NCBI GenBank assembly: GCA_945875225.1
Contig: CAMCJY010000040.1
Span: forward strand, 1 to 10,701
Direction: 5' to 3'
Length of the DNA stretch: 10,701 nucleotides
DNA from: Comamonas sp. lk
Lineage (GTDB): Bacteria; Pseudomonadota; Gammaproteobacteria; Burkholderiales; Burkholderiaceae_C
Positions 6,431 through 10,701 of this stretch are shown here, one piece after another. A program made the position numbers and the translations under genes. The notes under the pieces were generated by a model. That model saw nothing but the letters and a program-made list of their open reading frames with translations, ran no database searches and was not told the origin of the DNA. Numbering within the stretch: position 1 is the first letter of the stretch; every line of letters begins with the position of its first letter.

Positions 6431-6482
6431 AGTACCCGCCCGCGCCTGCCGCTAAGCGCTCTGTTGGCTGGAAGCGGTCGCC

Positions 6483-7421
6483 TCAATACCGCTTTTGCGA
6501 AAGCTCTTCAAACAAGTCTCTGTAAATTTTGTAGCGCACCGGGCTAATCGGGCTGGGCTCGGCTGCGCAGGCGCTGCGCACGCCGCAGCCGGGTTCGTGC
6601 AAATGGCTGCAGTTGTAAAACTTGCAGTCGCTGGCCTGGGCTCGGATATCGGGCATGAGATTGCCCAAGTCCATGGGCGCGATGTGGTGCAGGCCAAATT
6701 CCTGAAACCCTGGTGAGTCGATTAAGGCTGATTGTTTATCTGCGTCCAGCCAGTACCAGGTGGTGCTGGTGGTGGTGTGCTTGCCCGCCTGTAAGGCAAT
6801 AGAAATTTCCTGGGTCAGGACGTTGGCTTGCGCAACCCAGCGGTTGATAAGTGAGCTTTTCCCCGCGCCTGAGGGACCTAACACCAGGCTGGTCTTGCCT
6901 GCCAATAGTGTGCGTAGCCGCTCGGTGTCATCTTCGGCTGTTTGTACAACGGGCGTATCGCTGGAAGGCTTGAAAGCCGTAGCTAAAACCGGGTACTGCA
7001 TGGCGCGGTAGGGTGCCAAGCGCTCCCAAGCGGCAGCAAACAAACTGCCCAGATCACGTTTATTGAGTACGATGAGCGCGTCCAGTTGCTGGGCCGCAGC
7101 GGCAATCAAAGCGCGCGACAGCTGCCCATCGGAGAACTCGGGCTCTGCGCCCAGAACAATCACCACCTGGTCGATATTGGCCGCAAAGGACTTGGTGCGG
7201 ATTTCGTCTTGGCGGTACATCAAATTGCGACGGGGCAAAACCTTTTCTATGGTGCCCTCATCTTGCGTGGCAAGCCAGAGCACCTGGTCGCCCACCACGG
7301 TTTGGCTTTTCTTGCCGCGCGCATGGCAGATAACTTTGCGGCCCGCCGGGGTCTCCACCCATACATGCCGGCCATGGCTGGCGATAACCAGGCCCTCTTG
7401 CAAACCGGCTGGCTCAGCCAA
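6483..7421 (-). CDS. rsgA: Ribosome small subunit-dependent GTPase A
   Basis: A 312-residue circularly permuted GTPase that proofreads late 30S assembly and releases on GTP hydrolysis stimulated by the 30S subunit. The N-terminal OB fold covers about 8-75 (GLVIASHGRHVWVETPAG). The GTPase motifs appear in permuted order: NKRD (G4, 120-123), GPSGAGKSS (G1, 182-190), a GKHTTT switch segment (213-218) and DSPG (G3, 235-238). The C-terminal zinc site is complete: Cys266, Cys271, His273, Cys279. The start is read as TTG at 7421: it is the first start codon after an in-frame stop, and AGGGAG (7427-7432) lies 5 bases upstream. This start overlaps the end of the dehydratase gene by 8 bases, pointing to translational coupling. 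It is the last gene of the minus-strand protease-dehydratase-rsgA cluster. Confidence 0.97.
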   Translation of the reverse strand: MAEPAGLQEGLVIASHGRHVWVETPAGRKVICHARGKKSQTVVGDQVLWLATQDEGTIEKVLPRRNLMYRQDEIRTKSFAANIDQVVIVLGAEPEFSDGQLSRALIAAAAQQLDALIVLNKRDLGSLFAAAWERLAPYRAMQYPVLATAFKPSSDTPVVQTAEDDTERLRTLLAGKTSLVLGPSGAGKSSLINRWVAQANVLTQEISIALQAGKHTTTSTTWYWLDADKQSALIDSPGFQEFGLHHIAPMDLGNLMPDIRAQASDCKFYNCSHLHEPGCGVRSACAAEPSPISPVRYKIYRDLFEELSQKRY

Positions 7422-7770
7422 GCGCGCTCCCTGCTTGCTCTGGGTCGGCTAAGGCATCGACCAGGGCGGCGCAGCGCACATCCCGCTGCGAGATACCGGC
7501 TACATCATGGGAGCGCCAGCGCACACTGCAGCTGCGGTAGGCCAACAGCATGTCCGGATGGTGGTCTTGTTGCTCGGCTACATAGGCTACGGCATTGGCA
7601 AATGCAAGGGTGTGCAAATAGCTTGCAAAGCGGAATGTTTTTTCAATCGCCAGCGTATCACCGTCGCCCCAAAGCTTCCATCCGTCCAAGCTGGCCAGTC
7701 GGGCGATCACTTGCGGGCCGCTCAGGGCCTGGTCTCTACTACTTTGGGGTTTGGCTGCTGGTGCGCTCAT
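7414..7770 (-). CDS. 4a-hydroxytetrahydrobiopterin dehydratase (pterin-4a-carbinolamine dehydratase)
   Basis: A 118-residue enzyme of the PCD/DCoH family that dehydrates the 4a-carbinolamine formed by aromatic amino acid hydroxylases, returning the pterin for reuse. The active-site signature is clear: DHHPDM at 69-74 (His70, His71, Pro72), Tyr78, then SHDVAGISQRD at 87-97 with His88 and Asp97. The N-terminal 14 residues are an extra, disordered-looking tail. No phenylalanine hydroxylase gene is in the window, so its partner reaction is not shown; some bacterial PCD-like proteins serve molybdopterin or other pterin uses. It begins 12 bases after the protease stop and its stop overlaps the rsgA start by 8 bases. 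No Shine-Dalgarno is visible, which fits coupling to the protease gene. Confidence 0.93.
   Translation of the reverse strand: MSAPAAKPQSSRDQALSGPQVIARLASLDGWKLWGDGDTLAIEKTFRFASYLHTLAFANAVAYVAEQQDHHPDMLLAYRSCSVRWRSHDVAGISQRDVRCAALVDALADPEQAGSALG
7427..7432 (-). promoter_or_regulatory. rsgA ribosome binding site that decides a TTG start
   Basis: AGGGAG on the minus strand lies inside the dehydratase gene, 5 bases before the TTG at 7421. No ATG or GTG occurs between the in-frame upstream stop at 7449-7451 and the conserved OB-fold sequence, so TTG is the best start. Confidence 0.75.
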
Positions 7771-7782
7771 ACAAGTTGTAAC

Positions 7783-9060
7783 TTAAGGCGCAGCCAGCAT
7801 CCGGCCCAGGCGTTCGGATGCGGGCGGGTGAGAGTAATAAAACTTCACATACAAGGGATCTGGCGTAAGCGTGGAGGCGTTGTCTTCGTATAACTTCAGC
7901 AAGGCCGAGGCCAGATCGGCGCCGCGTGTTTGCGCCATGGCATAGGCATCGGCCTCAAACTCGTGCCTGCGTGAAATCTGGGCGAACAAGGGTCCAAGGA
8001 AACCGGTAAAAGACGGTAAGACCAGCATAAATAACAACAAGGCCAGGGCATCGTTGGCGCCCGCTAAGTTGGGAATCACGCCCAGGCCGGTATAAAACCA
8101 TACTTGCGCGCTTGCCCAGCCCAAAGCTGCAAAGCCGGCCAGACTGATGGCGAAAATCGACACGATGCGTTTGAGAATATGCTTGTGCTTGAAATGGCCT
8201 AATTCATGGGCAAGCACCGCATCGACTTCGTCGGGCGTAAGGCGAGCCAGCAAGGTGTCATAAAAAACCACCCGTTTAGAGGCGCCAAAGCCGGTGAAAT
8301 AGGCGTTGGCATGGGCGCTGCGTTTGCTGCCGTCCATCACATAAAAACCCTGCGCCTGAAAGCCGCAACGCTGCATCAAGGCGCGCACACGCTCAGTCAG
8401 TGCCGCATCATCCAATGCTTGGAATTTATTGAACAGCGGCGCAATCCAGGTCGGATAAATCAGCATGGCCAGCAGGTTAAAGCCCATCCAGACACCCCAG
8501 GTCCAGGCCCACCACAGCGTTCCCGTAGCAGCCATCATCCAAAACACCAGGGCGAGCAAGGGGCCGCCAATCAGCAGGCCCAAGAGCAGGGATTTGATCA
8601 GGTCTTGCAACCAGAGCTTGACACTGGTTTTGTTGAAGCCAAATCGCTCTTCAATCACAAAGGTCGCGTACAAGGAGAAAGGCAATTCCAGCAGCGTGTT
8701 GATGGCGGTGAAGGCGCCCACCACGGCCAGTTGCTGCCACAGGCCTGCGCCCATGGTGTCCAGTAAAAACCCGTTCAACGCCGATAAGCCCCCCAGCAGG
8801 GTCCAGGCTAAGGCGAGGGCCGCGCCCCACGCCAATTCGATCAAGCCAAAGCGTGCTTTCACTACGGTGTAATCAGCCGCGCGCTGGTGCGCTTGCAGGG
8901 CAATAGTGGATGCGAAGGCTGGCGGCACCGCGTCGCGGTGGGTGGCGACGTGGCGGATTTGGCGCGTGGTCAGCCACAATTTCAATAAAAGGCTGGCGGT
9001 CAGGGCCAGCGCAAAAACAAGGGTCAGGGTGTCGGAGGGATTGAGCGCGGTGTCTTGCAT
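7783..9060 (-). CDS. M48 family (Ste24-type) membrane zinc metalloprotease
   Basis: A 425-residue integral membrane peptidase of family M48, closest in layout to Ste24 CAAX proteases. It has an N-terminal M48_N-like region (about 25-205) with hydrophobic segments near 10-30, 72-95, 108-128, 156-178 and 185-205. The catalytic domain follows, with HELGH at 285-289, further hydrophobic segments near 300-325 and 338-360, and the third zinc ligand expected at Glu367 in RRHEFEAD (364-371). All catalytic residues are present, so it should be active. Bacteria generally lack prenylated CAAX proteins, so its role is probably quality control of membrane proteins; that is inferred. The frame is open to 9444, but the extra residues are antisense to orn and the ATG at 9060 gives a normal N terminus. 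It is divergent from orn with only 37 bases between start codons. Confidence 0.94.
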   Translation of the reverse strand: MQDTALNPSDTLTLVFALALTASLLLKLWLTTRQIRHVATHRDAVPPAFASTIALQAHQRAADYTVVKARFGLIELAWGAALALAWTLLGGLSALNGFLLDTMGAGLWQQLAVVGAFTAINTLLELPFSLYATFVIEERFGFNKTSVKLWLQDLIKSLLLGLLIGGPLLALVFWMMAATGTLWWAWTWGVWMGFNLLAMLIYPTWIAPLFNKFQALDDAALTERVRALMQRCGFQAQGFYVMDGSKRSAHANAYFTGFGASKRVVFYDTLLARLTPDEVDAVLAHELGHFKHKHILKRIVSIFAISLAGFAALGWASAQVWFYTGLGVIPNLAGANDALALLLFMLVLPSFTGFLGPLFAQISRRHEFEADAYAMAQTRGADLASALLKLYEDNASTLTPDPLYVKFYYSHPPASERLGRMLAAP

Positions 9061-9097
9061 GGGGGCACAGTTTAGGCCATAGGCGACAATCTCAACA
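9061..9097. promoter_or_regulatory. Divergent intergenic gap between the protease gene and orn
   Basis: Only 37 bases separate the two start codons, so both promoters must lie here or inside the opposite gene. Possible weak boxes are TTGTTG with TAAACT (18-base spacing) for the protease on the minus strand and TTGCAT with CATAGG (17-base spacing) for orn. Neither is convincing, and neither gene has a good Shine-Dalgarno. Confidence 0.3.
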
Positions 9098-9664
9098 ATG
9101 CAAGTCACATTAAGCCCACTCACAAAATCCGATAAAAACCTGGTCTGGCTCGACTGCGAAATGACCGGTTTGTATCCTGCACAGGACCGCATTATCGAAA
9201 TCGCCGTGGTGGTTACCGGTCCGATGTTGGAGGCGCGCACCGAAGGCCCGGTGTTTGTGATCCACCAGTCTGATGCGCAGCTGGACGCCATGGACGCCTG
9301 GAACAAGGGCACCCACGGCAAAAGCGGCCTGATCGAAAAAGTGCGCGCCTCGACCTGGAACGAGGCGCAGGCCGAAGAGGCCTTGCTCGTATTTTTGGCG
9401 CAATACCTGCCTGCCGGCGCCTCGCCCCTGTGTGGCAACACCATCGGCCAGGACCGGCGTTTTCTGGCCGCCTATATGCCGCGCCTGGAGGCCTTTTTCC
9501 ACTACCGCAATCTGGATGTCAGCACCTTAAAAGAGCTCAGCCGACGCTGGCGACCCGAGGTGTACGCGAGTTTTAAAAAGCAGCAAAAGCACACTGCGCT
9601 GGCTGACGTGCATGAATCTATTGATGAGCTGGAACACTACCGAACGCATTTCTTGAAGCTCTGA
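9098..9664 (+). CDS. orn: Oligoribonuclease
   Basis: A 188-residue DEDDh 3'-to-5' exonuclease that degrades RNA dinucleotides, including pGpG from cyclic-di-GMP breakdown, and thus completes mRNA turnover in the cytoplasm. The catalytic residues are all visible: Asp19 and Glu21 in WLDCEMTGL, Asp119 in GNTIGQDRRF, His165 and Asp170 in KHTALADVHESIDEL. These sit exactly seven residues later than in E. coli Orn, reflecting a slightly longer N terminus. FFHYRNLDVSTLKELSRRW (from 133) is also characteristic. The ATG at 9098 gives the normal family start. It is a single gene with a small hairpin after its stop. Orn is usually essential or important in gammaproteobacteria and is widely kept in Burkholderiales. 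Confidence 0.98.
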   Translation: MQVTLSPLTKSDKNLVWLDCEMTGLYPAQDRIIEIAVVVTGPMLEARTEGPVFVIHQSDAQLDAMDAWNKGTHGKSGLIEKVRASTWNEAQAEEALLVFLAQYLPAGASPLCGNTIGQDRRFLAAYMPRLEAFFHYRNLDVSTLKELSRRWRPEVYASFKKQQKHTALADVHESIDELEHYRTHFLKL

Positions 9665-9665
9665 G

Positions 9666-9678
9666 CGCCCAGTGGGCG
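9666..9678 (+). terminator. Hairpin after orn, weak terminator candidate
   Basis: CGCCC, loop AGT, GGGCG forms a GC-rich 5-bp stem one base after the orn stop. It is followed by TGCCGCGC, not a T run, so it is at best a pause or 3' end protector. Confidence 0.3.
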
Positions 9679-9708
9679 TGCCGCGCATCCGGGATACGGG
9701 ATAAGCGC

Positions 9709-9737
9709 TTGGGTGGCCTACAAGGTGTGCGTATAAG
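9709..9737 (+). promoter_or_regulatory. Upstream candidate promoter for the helicase gene
   Basis: TTGGGT (9709-9714) and TATAAG (9732-9737) are separated by exactly 17 bases. The -10 box matches the consensus at five of six positions. It would start transcription about 20-25 bases upstream of the second candidate. Confidence 0.4.
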
Positions 9738-9753
9738 TACAAACCCGAATCCG

Positions 9754-9768
9754 TGCCATAATCGAGGG
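9754..9768 (+). promoter_or_regulatory. Extended -10 promoter of the helicase gene
   Basis: TGC followed by CATAAT (9757-9762) and the GC-rich discriminator CGAGGG matches the rpsP promoter over 13 bases (ATAATCGAGGGCT). Transcription would start near 9769-9771, leaving a leader of about 205 bases before the ATG at 9975. No -35 is evident at the right distance. Confidence 0.55.
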
Positions 9769-9974
9769 CTTCGCTAAACGGCAGCACGGCAATCAGGCCG
9801 GAGCCAGCGAAATTTGCACATCTCCCAACATTCACCGGGTCCAAGTAAAGAGGGCCCCAGCCGCACCGGCAGCGTAGCAGACGCACCTGGCGCAGCCTCC
9901 GTTTGATGGTTGATGTTTTTTAACCATTGACGGAACGCCCACCTCGCGGGTGGCGTTGCTGTGTGAGTGAAACT
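9769..9974 (+). promoter_or_regulatory. Long structured leader of the helicase mRNA
   Basis: This part of the 310-base gene-free stretch after orn holds several stems. Near the 5' end TTCGCT (9770-9775) pairs with AGCGAA (9806-9811), enclosing CGGC/GCCG at 9787-9800. Later ATGGTT (9906-9911) pairs with AACCAT (9922-9927), extended outward by CCGT/ACGG (9899-9902, 9930-9933). Last, AACGCC plus ACC (9934-9943, C9940 bulged) pairs with GGTGGCGTT (9949-9957), ending 17 bases before the ATG. I found no convincing small ORF with a ribosome binding site in it. Its role is unknown; autoregulation or cold response would fit a DEAD-box helicase but is only inferred. Confidence 0.45.
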
Positions 9975-10701
9975 ATGACTGATTCTTTGATCGCAACGGG
10001 CGAATTCGCGTCCGAGCACACTTTTTCCACCCAAGAGGGCGAGGCTTTCCCGCCGGACCTCGGCGCTACGGCCCATCTTGCGAACGAGGCGGGTGCCGCT
10101 TCGGACGATGCGCAGGCCGTAGTGGCCGAGCCCAATGGCTTTTTGGCCCTGGACCTTGCGCCCGAGCTGATACGCGCCTGTATGGACCTGGGTTACACCC
10201 AGCCCACACCGGTGCAAACCAAAGTTATTCCTTTGGCTTTACCGACCGAGGGCGCAGACAAGGGCGCAAAAAAATACATCGACCTGATGGTCTCCAGTCA
10301 AACCGGCAGCGGTAAGACCGCCGCGTTTTTGCTGCCGGTATTGCACACCCTGCTCAAGCAAATGGCGCAAGCCGAAGCCGATGAGCGCCAGGCCTATGAA
10401 GAAGCAGTCGCGCAAGCCGCTGCAAAAGGCGAAGCTCCTCCTAAGCGCGCTAAGCGTAAAGACCCGACTAACGCACGCAATTTCAAAGCCCCGACCCCTG
10501 GCGCACTGATCGTCTGCCCGACCCGCGAACTGGCTCAGCAAGTGGCGCATGACGCCATCGACCTGGTACAACATTGCCGTGGCCTGCGGGTTGCCAATAT
10601 CGTGGGCGGCATGCCTTACCAATTGCAAATTGCCAAGCTGCAAAACGCCAATCTGGTCGTGGCTACACCCGGCCGCTTGCTGGCCTTGCAACGCTCCATG
10701 C
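9975..10701 (+). CDS. DEAD-box ATP-dependent RNA helicase (3' end outside window)
   Basis: The first 242 codons of a DEAD-box helicase that would use ATP to unwind short RNA duplexes, in ribosome assembly or RNA decay. After a polar, Ala- and acidic-rich extension (1-54), the Q motif region begins at Phe56 and includes PTPVQ (77-81). Motif I is SQTGSGKT (108-115), Ia is PTRELAQQ (182-189), a GG follows at 211-212, and Ib is TPGRL (231-235). The DEAD box and helicase C-terminal domain are past the edge. Two insertions stand out compared with RhlE: about 10 residues before motif I (90-100) and a charged, Ala/Lys-rich segment between I and Ia (about 128-172). RhlE-like is the best guess, so no gene symbol is given. 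A long structured leader precedes it, and the Shine-Dalgarno is weak. Confidence 0.95.
   Translation, partial: MTDSLIATGEFASEHTFSTQEGEAFPPDLGATAHLANEAGAASDDAQAVVAEPNGFLALDLAPELIRACMDLGYTQPTPVQTKVIPLALPTEGADKGAKKYIDLMVSSQTGSGKTAAFLLPVLHTLLKQMAQAEADERQAYEEAVAQAAAKGEAPPKRAKRKDPTNARNFKAPTPGALIVCPTRELAQQVAHDAIDLVQHCRGLRVANIVGGMPYQLQIAKLQNANLVVATPGRLLALQRSM

Noticed and set aside
6431..6482. A bidirectional terminator between the convergent CobD/AmpE-like and rsgA genes
   Set aside because: Expected at this position, but only short or long-looped pairings (for example CCGCT with AGCGG) are present and no T run on either strand.
8206..8766. A 186-codon open frame antisense to the M48 protease gene
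   Set aside because: It is rich in Gln, His and Gly in the way antisense frames of membrane genes are; the M48 frame has complete catalytic motifs.
7783..9444. A 553-codon version of the M48 protease reading frame
   Set aside because: The extra 128 residues upstream of 9060 are antisense to the catalytic core of orn and resemble no protease N terminus; the ATG at 9060 gives the usual length.
9690..9703. Tandem repeat CGGGATA x2 after orn
   Set aside because: Only two short copies; no array, no symmetry with nearby genes, and easily due to chance.

Overview
The window looks like core chromosome of a betaproteobacterium of order Burkholderiales, most likely Comamonadaceae or a near relative (Rhodoferax/Polaromonas-like). 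This rests on the gene order, the protein sequences and the GC-rich codon use as I remember them; no database search was run. Coding is dense on both strands. I see no tRNA, rRNA, CRISPR array, transposase, phage gene or other sign of recent transfer.

Layout. Positions 1-2404 hold three minus-strand genes, listed here in the order they are transcribed: a GNAT acetyltransferase of the PAT/MnaT type, a small TM2-like membrane protein, and an ABC exporter that runs off the left edge. From about 2419 to 4760 lies the conserved trmD ribosomal operon on the plus strand: rpsP (bS16), rimM (16S processing factor), trmD (tRNA m1G37 methyltransferase) and rplS (bL19). It has a promoter before rpsP, a probable internal promoter before rplS, and a strong intrinsic terminator after rplS. 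Next on the plus strand are a Nudix CoA-pyrophosphatase-like gene and a CobD/CbiB-AmpE-like membrane protein. Convergent to them is a minus-strand cluster transcribed as M48 (Ste24-type) protease, pterin-4a-carbinolamine dehydratase and rsgA (30S-maturation GTPase, TTG start overlapping the previous gene). Divergent from the protease is orn (oligoribonuclease). After a 310-base gene-free stretch that looks like a promoter plus a structured leader, a DEAD-box RNA helicase runs off the right edge.

How the genes fit together. Much of the window serves translation and RNA metabolism: two ribosomal proteins, two small-subunit maturation factors (RimM, RsgA), a tRNA methyltransferase, an oligoribonuclease and an RNA helicase. 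The rest is housekeeping: CoA/nucleotide clean-up, membrane proteolysis, pterin recycling, export and acetylation.

I did not find a convincing undescribed multi-gene system. The points worth a second look are regulatory. Three promoters share a -10 box followed by a GC-rich discriminator, as expected of growth-rate or stringent control. A 10-bp inverted repeat brackets the rplS promoter and could make read-through and locally started mRNAs fold differently. A hairpin fills the rpsP-rimM gap. The helicase has a leader of about 200 nt with several stems.
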